From contig JALCCG010000255.1 in the NCBI GenBank assembly GCA_023212695.1, forward strand, positions 1-30,721: DNA of 30,721 nucleotides. Direction: 5' to 3'. A model generated the notes under the pieces. It had not been told where the DNA came from. It searched no databases and saw nothing but the letters and a program-made list of their open reading frames with translations. Below, one piece after another: positions 19,459 through 29,460 of the stretch; position 1 is the first letter of the stretch, and every line of letters begins with the position of its first letter. Made by a program: the position numbers and the translations under genes. The stretch is from Sporisorium sorghi. Taxonomy: Eukaryota; Basidiomycota; Ustilaginomycetes; Ustilaginales; Ustilaginaceae.

Positions 19459-20038
19459 GCGTCGAGAAAACGCGCATACTTTGATCGCTCTTTCAGTTGG
19501 ATTCACCGGACTTGTTTGTCGTCTCGTTCTTTATCGCATCGTCTTGGACAATCTCTTATCTCACTATGGATAGCGTGGTCTGCGATTGAGAGGGAGAGTG
19601 TGGGTGATTGTGATTGGCGTGTCCTAGACAGTGACAAGGAGGTGTTTGCGAGGGTCATGCTGTTGAGAGTCATCCTCGAGCGGAAAGCGAGTGATCGAGT
19701 TTTTCCAAAGTGTCTCGCCGTGGGAATCTCACATTTTCGAGAAAAAAAAATAAAAATAAATCCGAGCAACGCGTGTCGGGGCCACTCTCAGCTCACCAAC
19801 ACTTTTGCCTCGTTTGCGCTCCACACGCTCGAGCTTTCGCATTTCGCACACGCCATCATCCCTTCTTCTTGACTGCTCAGCTCTCACCTCTACACCATCA
19901 GCGCTCATTCCACTCTTCAAGTCACGCCCTTGACACAGAACGTTTTCGCCAATCTTCAGCTTGGAGGCGCAGCACTTACTGGGCTACAGACGACACCACA
20001 GCTAGCCGCGCAGCACATTCACCTCCGCTTCGCCAACG
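19459..20038. other. Intergenic region, hydrolase to proteasome alpha-5
   Basis: This 580-nt stretch lies between two same-strand genes. It includes an A-rich tract with TAAAAATAAA (19742-19760) and a pyrimidine-rich leader before the proteasome start. Nothing else is recognisable. Confidence 0.65.
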
Positions 20039-21043
20039 ATGTTCTTGACAAGATCCGAGTATGGTGAGTCTTTGCGTCGTTGTTTGAATCCGCTTTGCAT
20101 CTGCTGACCCAATCGCTGTCCTTGCATTTGCCTCCAACAGACCGCGGTGTCAACACATTCTCGCCAGAGGGCCGACTGTTCCAGGTCGAGTACGCACTAG
20201 AAGCGATCAAGCTTGGTTCTGCGACCGTCGGGATCGCAACGAAAGAAGGCGTTGTTCTCGGGGTCGAGAAGCGCGTGCAGTCGAAGCTGCTCGAGTCGTC
20301 GTCCATCGAGAAAATCATGGAGGTTGACCAGCACCTCGGTGCGGCCATGAGCGGTCTTACCGCCGACGCAAGGACCATGATCGAGCACGCGCGTGTCACC
20401 TCGCAGAACCACGCGTTTACGTACGACGAGGAGATCAAGGTCGAATCCGTGACGCAGGCGGTGTGCGATCTGGCACTGCGTTTCGGCGAGTCGACGGCGG
20501 GCGACGAAGCTATGATGTCCAGACCGTTCGGCGTGGCGTTGTTGATCGCGGGCATCGATGAGAAGGGTCCACAGCTGTGAGTTTGACGAGCTGAGAGGTT
20601 GGAGTTGGGTGTGGAAACGGGGAAGACTGACGCTTTGCTTTGGACTCGGAACGACAGCTACCACGCAGATCCATCGGGCACGTTTGTGAGGTACGACGCC
20701 AAAGCGATCGGAAGCGGCTCCGAAGGCGCCCAGACCGAGCTGCAAGACAAGTACAACAAGGTGCGACAACCCCCGAACCCACTCACTCTCAACCTTCGAT
20801 TGAGCGCTGACCCCGTTTCCTTGCATTCCCGCTCCTCGATCGCTCCGACAACAGGACATGACACTCAAAGAAGCCGAGATCCTGTGCCTGCGCGTACTCA
20901 AGCAGGTCATGGAGGAGAAGCTCGACCAGAACAACGTACAGCTCGCCACGGTCACGCCGAGGACCGCCAAGGACGGCCGCCAATCGGGCCAGTTTGGCAT
21001 CATGAAGGAGGACGAGCTGCAGGCCTTGATCGCCGAGATGTGA
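20039..21043 (+). CDS. PUP2: 20S proteasome subunit alpha type-5
   Basis: Structural alpha-ring subunit of the 20S core particle (cytosol and nucleus). Four exons, 20039-20063, 20141-20576, 20658-20760 and 20855-21043, give 250 aa (human alpha-5 has 241, yeast 260). Introns are 77, 81 and 94 nt. Donors are GTGAGT, GTGAGT and GTGCGA, and acceptors are all ACAG. The alpha-type signature [20 protein letters not shown] spans the first junction, followed by [35 protein letters not shown] joins YHADPSGTF across the second junction. The C-terminal part [19 protein letters not shown] is typical of alpha-5. There is no N-terminal catalytic Thr, as expected for an alpha subunit. The first exon codes only eight residues plus one base and is easily missed. 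Confidence 0.96.
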
Positions 21044-21520
21044 CGTTAGTCGTAAGACGAGATTTGACATTTCTGATCTGTGGTTCAGAAGCGAGAATGA
21101 GAGGCGGTGAGGAGTTGGTGTGAGTGGGTGATGCTGCGGTGGTGTGAGTGAAGACGAATCAGCAGATGCGCGTCGGGCAAGAGCGGTGCGTTGATGGGAT
21201 CCTTGTTGAGGCGAGGGCTTGATGTGCCGAGTGAATGCTGTCTGAGTGGCAGAAGAAGAGCAGACGACCACGGCCCGGTCTGTCGACTCAGCCAACTTCG
21301 TCTGGTCTGCGAGAAAAGTGTCTCTCGGTCCAAAAGCGCACGAATCAGAGTGATACAAACAACGACTGTGATCGAAGAACGAAGGGGACTAGAATACAGC
21401 TTTACATACAGTGGTTTGCTGACATATAGCGCAGCAAGACGAGAAACGGAAGAGACAGACAGCGGTGCTCGTTTCGGAAAAGGTCTCGAGCTCGTCCATA
21501 CAAAGCGAGTCGGGCGTCAC
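21044..21520. other. Convergent 3' intergenic region
   Basis: This 477-nt stretch lies between the convergent proteasome gene and the membrane-protein gene. It should hold their 3' UTRs. No coding or RNA signal is supported. Confidence 0.6.
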
Positions 21521-22003
21521 CTAGAACCGATACGTCTGCTGCAGAGTCCTCGGCATATCCAGATGGCCGTGCTGCATCTTCCCCTGCTCCCAGTCATCCC
21601 TTCCCTTAGCCCCGGCAACAAAGCCCTCGTTGAGCGCGACACTGCTCTCGCCCCAGCCGTCCTTCCCATACTTGCCCGCGTTCCTCTCCCCACCCCCACT
21701 ACTCGGCACGTACACCATCTCTGTCGTTAATCGCGTCGACCGCTCCTGCATCTCTCGAGCCCGCTTCCGCCGCCTCGACAGCGAGCACACCCACCACAGC
21801 GCCGCGACGCCCAGCACCAGCCCGATGATGCACATCACCACTACCATGAAGACCTGCGTCCGCGTCAGACCGGCCGTGGCGTGCGCCGCTTTGTGCCCCG
21901 CCGAAGTGCCGATGTTGGAGATCTGGTCGGTTACGCCAGAGAAGGCTGCGGGGTTGACTTGCCGCCGGTGCAGGGGGGCTTTGGCGCTAAGAAGAGGTTG
22001 CAT
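21521..22003 (-). CDS. Small single-pass membrane protein, unknown function
   Basis: Single exon, 160 aa. It is not recognised as a known family. Residues about 50-72 form one strong transmembrane helix (VFMVVVMCIIGLVLGVAALWWV), directly followed by a basic stretch (SRRRKRAR), so the C-terminal half should be cytoplasmic. The N-terminal 45 residues are Ser/Ala/Thr-rich and contain HRRQ, a weak candidate dibasic processing site. The C-terminal tail is Gly-rich and charged. The ATG at 22003 follows ccaac and a pyrimidine-rich leader. No conventional signal peptide is seen, so an upstream exon supplying one is possible. Low-complexity flanks keep confidence moderate, but the helix followed by positive charges argues for a real protein. 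Confidence 0.6.
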   Translation of the reverse strand: MQPLLSAKAPLHRRQVNPAAFSGVTDQISNIGTSAGHKAAHATAGLTRTQVFMVVVMCIIGLVLGVAALWWVCSLSRRRKRAREMQERSTRLTTEMVYVPSSGGGERNAGKYGKDGWGESSVALNEGFVAGAKGRDDWEQGKMQHGHLDMPRTLQQTYRF

Positions 22004-24818
22004 GTTGGGCCGGAGGTGAGGAAGGGGCGGTGAAGAGAGTGGCGGGGTGGAGGTGTTTGAGAAGTTCTGCTGGCCAGCAAACAGATGGTAGACGGGCTGA
22101 AGCGGTGAAGGAGTGCTGCTGCTGCGTTGCGCTGGGATCGTTGGTACGGTGTGGTGTAGAGCGAGCGATAGATGTTGATGCAGACTCAGAACGTATGAAC
22201 GAGCGAGCGTATGGTCTTGAAAGAAGGTGCAGAGCTGGACCAGCCAGAATCAAGAGTGTCGCCAGAGCTAGGCCGTCAAGGAGATTGCAGAGGAACGGGG
22301 CAGGCCAGCGGCCCAAAGGTGGTTCGGCAACGTTGACGAGGCTCGCGAATCACTTCGAGAGAAAGGAGAAACGGCGACCTGTCGTTGACGAGAGAGGTAT
22401 GAAAAATCTTGTTCCGTCTCGAGGCTCCAGCTCGGCTGTTCTCGCTTAGCCAGCGTCCTAAGAGGTCGTTGGCATTGGGCTCCGAGGCAGTCGTCTGATC
22501 AAACCGGTGACATTCAGCTGCTGGCTTGATCGTCGTTGCATTGAAAAGCAGACCTGCATCTTGATTGTACGCCGACACTCGACTGCCCGCCGGGGTGCAT
22601 TGCATTTGCTTTTGGCTGTCCCCCACATTGGACAAGCTGTAGATTGGCGCAAGATCCCGCATCAAAATGCCACTGCGAGTCCTCGTATCGCATCGAGCGG
22701 TCGTCCAAAGGCCAGCTCATCGCACCGTCGTGATTGGCATGTGCGGGCCTGCCTCAACATCGGCAGGGGCCAACTCGGCTGTCGTTGAAAGGAGGGCTCG
22801 ACGTTTCTTAATTTAGCCAGCGACAGCTGCACGCCGCCAGCGCTGTCGATGTGGTCACGGCGACTAAGAGTTTTCCTGCTCTGCATGGTTCGAGCTTGGT
22901 TTGTGAAAAATGAATCGCGCTTGAACGCCGTTGCAAAGATCGGGAGATCGGGAGATCCTATCGAGATAACTAGCGTTGGATGTCCTTGCTTGTGGTCAGG
23001 ATTCAACGTCCGTTGATCGATGCTGATCAGGCAGGCGAATGACAGAGTCGATTCGAGATTGCTTTTCGGGTTGCAAGAAGAATGCGTCGCAAAAAAAAAG
23101 GTGGTGACCAAAATGCCAATCACACTCACGGCCGTCGATGCACTTGCAAGCGTCGGAAGTGCAGTGCCGTCAAGTCGGGTCGATGACCGAGCCTGCGACA
23201 GTCAAGGTGGCGGAGCCAGCCATCCAAGATGCCAATTTGCGCCGAGCGGCATAGCCTGAACGACTGTCTGGGGCAAAGGATAGCTAGCGATTCCTGCTCT
23301 CGAAGCGACGGAAGAATCTGGTGAACCGACCATTGTATGTCCATGCTTTCGTAACAAAGTGTGACGACGGGCTAGTGTTCCACCTCGTCGGAAAGCGACA
23401 GGTTGGAATGTCTGTCCGGGGTCGAATGATGGTGTAGAGCGGCATTGGAACAAAGTGCGGGGACTCGACCTCGTGGAATTACCCCGGACAAGACGGCCGC
23501 TTGGAAGACGAGCAGCCGACTTGGCCGAGCTGCTTCTTGTCACAACAGGTTCCCTGGATGCATCTGCAGCTCATCTTCCTGACAGGACGGTTGTCAGCGC
23601 TCGCAGCCTCGAGCAATCAGCCAAGCAGCTTTCTTAGAGCTCCCTTGGCACCGGCCCGTCAACGTAAGCAAGATCGAATGACTCGATCCCATGAGAGAGA
23701 CAGATGCTGCCGATTCAAGGTCAGGGTCGCATAGTTGGGCTGAGCATGGCGGTGACCATCAAGACAGCTGTGCGATAACTGAGCATGCAAGCTGCCAGAT
23801 GCCGACGTTGATCAGAAACGACGATCGAGATGGGAACGTTGACACATCATATTTACGCTTATCCGGAGGTGGGGCAAGGTGATCGTGCCAGCAATGCTCC
23901 AGGAAGAGTCGTACAAGCTCTGCAGCCCCTGCCGCGCCTGCCACTGGCTTGTCAGAGCTGAACAGAGGAAGCTCAGTCTTAACTTTGCTATCTCTGTTTG
24001 AGAGGCCAGCTCCGGGAGGGTTGGGGATTTGGATTTTGTCGATCATTTCGAGTTTTTCGGATTGGGTGCCTGAGCCAGCCAAAACCCGGCAGAATCGCAG
24101 TCTGTGAGAGTCAAAGTGGCTTCCCGGTCAGCTGCCTTTTCTTCTACTTTCTGGTCACAAGACCGTAACGTCGTCAGACAGCTGATACTGTACATACACC
24201 ACCCACTGTCTTGCACAAACCGAGTTGATTGCGTCTTGTATTGTTCTCGCGACCTTATCTCACCCCGAAGAAGGGCCGACGTGGCCAGAAACGAGTCATC
24301 CTGACGCTGCGGTTGTTGACCGTTCGTTGCGAAATCAAAAATGACGAAATCGGCAAGTGCGCGCCCGCTAGTTGAACGCAAGTTTGCTCCCGATCGGACC
24401 AAAAAGGCGCAAGGGTGAACGAATGGTGGCTTGGCTTAGCACACACGACGCTACATTCGATGCATTCGAACGATGCTATCGCCATTCCAATATGCTCTTT
24501 GCGTCGATGTGAACGTGCTGCTTTTGCCAGCTATGACCCAACAACGCACGTTTTTGCGTGCCAAGCATGCTGAATCTGATGAGCTGCGTCTCCTTCTTTC
24601 GCAGCGTCAATCCCGCTTCCGGTCTGTTGAGCTTCGAGGCAAACGACATCGGGCTCACCTCTTCCGATCGGGTTGGCGGAAGAAGAGAGGCGTCTCGTAG
24701 AGGGAGCACAGCTCTTCGCGTTTAACGGTCACAACACCACCACGAATGGCTGCCACCGTCAGGGTCCACGCCGGCGAAATCGAAAGCCAAGAGCACAGCA
24801 CAGTCGAGCAATTTCTCC

Positions 24819-24838
24819 AAAAAAAAAAAAAAAAAAAA
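24819..24838. repeat. A20 homopolymer
   Basis: Twenty A in a row lie about 1.1 kb upstream of the glutamate dehydrogenase start. Such a run may mark a retroposed 3' end or simply a poly(dA:dT) element; no flanking target-site duplication is obvious to me. Confidence 0.9.
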
Positions 24839-25209
24839 GAATTTCGTCGAGTTTTGGGCCAAGGGGGGTTCGGGAACGAGCTGTAGGGTCTCGTGTCCAT
24901 CTCACTCACTTGCCGGAGAAAAGGTGTGGGGCGTTCTGGTCAAGTGGCACCACGGCAACAAGCATCCAGGCGCCGACTCGACATGAACACACAACACAGC
25001 CCCGCAAGCGATTCCGGCGACGCAAATGACTAGAGCGTGTCTTTCTGTTCTGCACTGAATCGTAGCAAACGGTGGCCAGCGAGCAAAGTGCGACATGCCG
25101 GACAAAGCTGTTCGGGAAATGCCAGTCATCAGAGCGCGTACAAGCCTCGAGAGCGAGAGAGCGCTTCGACACGAGAGACGGAAAAAGGGGCAGGGGCCAT
25201 CGAGGGTCA

Positions 25210-25249
25210 TAAAAAATAAAAAAAAATAGAAAAAAAATAGAAAAAAAAT
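25210..25249. repeat. A-rich repeat, (A)6-9 separated by T or TAG
   Basis: Forty nucleotides of A runs broken by T and TAG, on the same strand as the A20 and A14 runs nearby. Confidence 0.9.
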
Positions 25250-25293
25250 CGTGGGTGGAGGGTTGACTGCGTGTTCAAGTGTCACTTTTTGCC

Positions 25294-25307
25294 AAAAAAA
25301 AAAAAAA
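25294..25307. repeat. A14 homopolymer
   Basis: Fourteen A in a row, about 45 nt after the preceding A-rich repeat. Confidence 0.9.
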
Positions 25308-25695
25308 GTCCCGAACGAGCACGGGCACAAAGCACGAAGCACAAGGACAGCAGCGCGACAAAGAAATTCGTGTCAGATGATGTTGCTTCTGGGGCCTTTT
25401 GCTGCCGGCACTTCAATGAAAGTTACACACACACAAAGCCGTGTGGTGGTGTGATTGATAGCCTAGGAATGAGCAAATGAGCAAAGGCCTGGAGCGAATG
25501 GCCGTGAACACATGATCAAGTCTAGCACCTCTGGCCGAAAGCGTCAGATGCCGTAGCCCACACCTCTTCGGTCTTTTTGAGTGTTGCTGCTGCTGCCCAG
25601 TCACGAGTGCTCCTGTACCTGCCACTGCCACTGCCACTGCTCCACAACAAGCTGGCCCGAGACGGAGCTCGATGGTGGCTTGGTTGTCGTGCTTT

Positions 25696-25720
25696 TGACG
25701 TGACTTCAGCTGTATATAAA
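25696..25720 (+). promoter_or_regulatory. Core promoter of the NAD-GDH gene: TGACGT motif and TATA box
   Basis: TATATAAA at 25713-25720 lies about 206 nt upstream of the ATG. A TGACGT at 25696-25701, the core of CRE/ATF-type sites, lies 12 nt before it. The leader downstream is CT/CA-rich. TATA placement is convincing; binding at the TGACGT site is inference. Confidence 0.55.
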
Positions 25721-25925
25721 TGCACCATCACATCGAACGTCGATCCACCCTTTGCTCACACACACACTCCCAAGCATATATCACTCTTTTCCCTCTCTTT
25801 CCCTCATCTCATCTCCCTCCGCGTTCGGTGCTGATAGACTCGGCTCGATCCTTGCACTCTGCTCGTTTTGATCGCAAACACTCCAACAACACCTCGTCGC
25901 GAGGCTTCTTTCCCCATTTAACACC

Positions 25926-28900
25926 ATGGCTCCCTCGATAGACCAGCCCTCTTCCTCGTCCTTGGACGACGTCTCCAAGGTCAAGTCGGCCCTCCTCAGC
26001 GCAGCCGCCTCCACGCCCAGGAGCGGCTCGCACACCCCCACCGACCACGTCATCGCCAACAATGCCGGCTACACCGACACCGTCTTTGAGGGCAAAGCTG
26101 ACCAGGCTGCCCAGGTCAAGCAGCTCCTCTCGAGCAAAGGCTTTATTCCTCCTGATCTCGTCACCGCCGAGGTCGACTGGTTCTACCAGTGAGTACACGC
26201 ATCCTCTCCATCTCTGCACCGCTCGAAATGACACTCGCTCAGATCCGCTGACCTTCTTATTCGCACCACCGTTCCTTTCTCCATCAAAGAAACCTCGGAA
26301 TCGACGACACCTACTTTGCTCTCGAGAGCGTAGAGACCGTCGCCGATCACGTTCTCGCCCTCTTTGGCGCCAAGATCATGGCCTACACCAAGCACTCCAA
26401 CAGCCTCGAAATCGACTTGGAAAAGGAATCCCAAAACGGCGCCGTCTTCATCCACTCGTCCCAGGCCGGCAAATCGCAGGCACAGGGCCCTCAGTGGGAA
26501 CGCCGCATCGATGCAAACTACCTCGACAAGTCCTCCGTCGACAAGGCCTACCGTCTCGAGACCTACCGCTCCGCTGGTTCCGTCTCGGCCCAGTCGCAGC
26601 AGCAGCTTCGATGCTACTTTTTGGCAAAGTGCAACTTTGTCGAGCCTCGTCCCGCTCCCGACTCGCCCGCCTACGCCGACATCCGCGCCGTCTCGGACAA
26701 GACCTTCCTCACCAAGGCCAGCGACAACACGCTCGACATCTACCAGAGCATCATGGACGAGGTCCTCCGCCGACAGGGCCCCGTCATCGAGATGTTCGAG
26801 GTCGAGGGCAGCCGAGAGCGCAGGATCGTCATTGGATACCGCATGGGAACCACCAACAGCTTCTTCAGCGCCCTCTCGGACCTCTACCATTTCTACGGCC
26901 TCTTCTCGTCCCGCAAGTATGTCGAGCAGTTCTCCAACAACGTCACCATCATCTCGATCTACCTCAACCCGCTCCCGGCCTCCAACAGCCCACCCATCGA
27001 GCACTCGATCCACCAGGTCATGAAGGAGGCCTCGCTCATCTACGTGCTGCCTGACAACCCCTTCTTCCAGCCCGCCCTTGCCGAAAACACCCACGCCGTC
27101 CAGGAGGCCACCTACGCCTACGTCGGCTGGCTCTTTGCTCAGCACTTCTGCAACCGTCTCGGCCAGGCGTACCAGGCGTTGCGCAACGTGCTCAACGAGA
27201 ACGACTCGCAGCAGGCTGCCATCCTCAACGAGATCAAGCTGCGCTTCCGTGAAGAGACGTTCACCCGACAGTCGATTCAGGAAGTCATCGAGAACCACCC
27301 CACCCTCATCCGTCTCCTCTATGTCCACTTTGCCAACATCCACTACCCTGGCGGTGCTGACGACCAGGAGCTCGTCCCCACCCTCTCCTACCAGCGTCTC
27401 GTCAAGGAGGAGGTGCTCGACGACAACGAGATGTACGACCGCATCCGCAAGGCCGCCAACAACTCGCACGAGCGTCAGGTCCTCGAGGCCTTCCTCTTCT
27501 TCAACAAGGCCGTCCTGAAAACCAACTTCTACACGCCTACCAAGGTCGCCCTCTCCTTCCGTCTCGACCCCGGGTTCTTGCCCGAGGTCGAATACCCAGT
27601 CAAGCCGTACGGCATCATCTTTGTCGTCGGCGCCGAGTTCCGTGGCTTCCACGTCCGTTTCCGCGATGTCGCCCGAGGTGGCATCCGAATCGTCCGTTCC
27701 AGGAACCGCGAAAACTACTCGATCAACCAGCGAACCCTGTTTGACGAGAACTACGCTCTCGCCTCGACACAGCATCTCAAGAACAAGGAGATCCCAGAAG
27801 GTGGTGCCAAGGGTACTATTCTGCCCACGCTCGACGCCAATCCCAAGCTCGCTTTCGAAAAGTACGTCGACGCCATCCTCGACCTGCTCATCAAGGGGCA
27901 GACTCCCGGTGTCAAGGAGGAGATTGTCGACCTTCTCGGCAAGGAGGAGATCCTCTTCCTCGGTCCCGACGAGGGCACCGCTGATCTCATGGACTTTGCC
28001 GCCGAGCACGCTCGCGCTCGTGGCGCTCCTTGGTGGAAGTCGTTCACCACCGGCAAGACCGCCGCCACTCTGGGCGGTGTGCCGCACGACGTCTGGGGCA
28101 TGACTTCGCTCTCGGTGCGTCAGTACATCATCGGCATTTACAGGATGCTTGGCCTCAAGGAGCAGGAGGTCACCAAGGTCCAGACAGGTGGTCCCGATGG
28201 AGATCTTGGCTCCAACGAGATCCTTCTGTCGGTCGACAAGACCGTCGCCATCATCGACGGCAGCGGTGTCATCTACGACCCTGTCGGCCTCAACAGGCAG
28301 GAGCTGGTGCGCTTGGCCAAGGCGAGGAAGATGATCTCCGAGTTTGACGCGTCCAAGCTTAGCTCGAACGGGTACCGCGTGCTGGTCGAGCAGAACGACG
28401 TCAAGCTTCCCACGGGCGAGGTCGTCCCTGACGGTGTTGCCTTCCGAAACTCGGCTCATTTGCGATTCAAGACGGACCTGTTTGTTCCCTGCGGCGGTCG
28501 TCCAGAGGCGATCAACATCTCGAACGTCAACCAGCTCTTTGACCAGGACGGCAAGCCGCACTTCAAGTACATTGTCGAGGGCGCAAACCTGTTTATCACC
28601 AGGCAGGCGCGACTCGAGCTCGAGAAGCGCGGCGTCATTCTCTATCCGGATGCCTCGGCCAACAAGGGTGGTGTCACGTCGTCGTCGCTCGAGGTGCTCT
28701 GCGGTCTCTCGCTCGAAGATGCCGAGTACGTCGAGTCGATGCTCTTCAAGGACGGCAAGCCGACCAACTTTTACCTCTCGTACGTTCGCGACATCCAGAC
28801 CATCATTGGCCGCAACGCGCGCGCCGAGTTCGAGGCCATCTGGCGTGAGAACATCGAGACGGGCAAGCCTCGATCCACCATCTCGACCGAGCTCAGCACG

Positions 28901-29197
28901 ACGCTCAACAAGCTCTCCGAGGAGCTCGAGGCGACGGACCTCTTCTCTAACGAGCAGCTCCGCTCTGCTGTTCTCGGTCAGGTGTTCCCTCCCACCCTGA
29001 TCAAGAAGGTGGGTCTGGCCACGCTCATCGAGCGCATTCCCGAGGCGTATGCTCGTTCTGCCTTTGCTGCCAAGGTCGCCGCCAGCTTTGTCTATGCCAA
29101 CGGCCCCAACGCCAGCCATGTCGACTTTTACAAGCACATCTCGACGCTGTTGGCTCAGCCATCGCCCGCGGCTTCGACGTCGGCGGCTCAGCAGTGA
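25926..29197 (+). CDS. GDH2: NAD-specific glutamate dehydrogenase, large fungal type
   Basis: Catabolic enzyme that oxidises glutamate to 2-oxoglutarate and ammonia with NAD, supplying nitrogen and carbon when amino acids are used. Exons 25926-26188 and 26290-29197 give 1,056 aa, near yeast Gdh2 (1,092). The intron 26189-26289 (donor GTGAGT) ends in AAAG rather than CAG and rebuilds WFYQNLGIDDTYFALE across the junction. A CTGAC branch-like motif lies about 40 nt before the acceptor. The N-terminal 500 residues form the long regulatory region of the 115-kDa class. The catalytic core includes FRDVARGGIR (549-554 region), the active-site lysine K595 in PEGGAKG, GPDEGTADLMDF, and the nucleotide-binding segment GGPDGDLGSNE from 721. 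The end is Ala/Ser-rich. The ATG at 25926 has context caccATGg. No mitochondrial presequence is obvious. A TATA box precedes it. Confidence 0.96.
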
Positions 29198-29460
29198 TCT
29201 GGGCTCGTTGCTTTCTTTCTAGGGTTTTGTTTGGACATTCTTATAATCGGTGAATGCTGTTCGTTGTAACAGCTCGAGACGTGTACAATACATACGCATA
29301 CAGTTTCCGTGACTCTTTTTCTTCTTCCTTTTCGCCTGTGTCGCTGTCTGTGAATGAGCGTGTTTCGCATCGCAACGGAAGGTTCTCGGAAAGAGACTCG
29401 CAACGCTTGCGACAGGTGTTTGTGGCTGTAGTTGTCGATTCTGTGACATCGCGCAGAATG
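29198..29460. other. Convergent 3' intergenic region, GDH2 and PPxY protein
   Basis: This 263-nt stretch lies between convergent stop codons and should contain both poly(A) sites. No gene is supported. A plus-strand frame running from here across the next gene is its shadow. Confidence 0.65.

Larger units (their letters stand above)
22004..25925. other. Gene-poor 3.9-kb divergent intergenic region
   Basis: This is the longest stretch without a supported gene. It lies between the divergent small membrane-protein gene and the glutamate dehydrogenase gene. ORFs on both strands are short (about 60-155 codons), overlap one another, and encode Arg/Ser/Cys-rich peptides with no family features. I looked for tRNA B-box patterns and found none with a foldable T arm. 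It contains a tandem AGATCGGG motif (22938-22959) and several long A tracts in the right half. It may hold a long promoter, a noncoding RNA, a decayed element or an origin; none is demonstrated. Confidence 0.6.

Noticed and set aside
18085..19506. 473-codon antisense frame opposite the alpha/beta hydrolase
   Set aside because: Same codon-bias artefact; there is no recognisable protein feature, while the sense strand has a full domain structure.
2788..23881. 14-nt word gaggtggggcaagg shared near 2788 and 23868
   Set aside because: A 14-mer match within 30 kb, counting both strands, is expected about by chance, and the flanks do not match.
26183..29137. 984-codon open frame antisense to the NAD-GDH gene
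   Set aside because: It is the mirror of a GC3-rich coding gene: the sense gene avoids TTA, CTA and TCA codons, so the antisense frame lacks stops. Its Val/Leu/Asp/Arg-rich product has no domain. Similar antisense frames of 360-473 codons lie opposite MPP-beta, PAP1 and the alpha/beta hydrolase, which shows a codon-bias effect.
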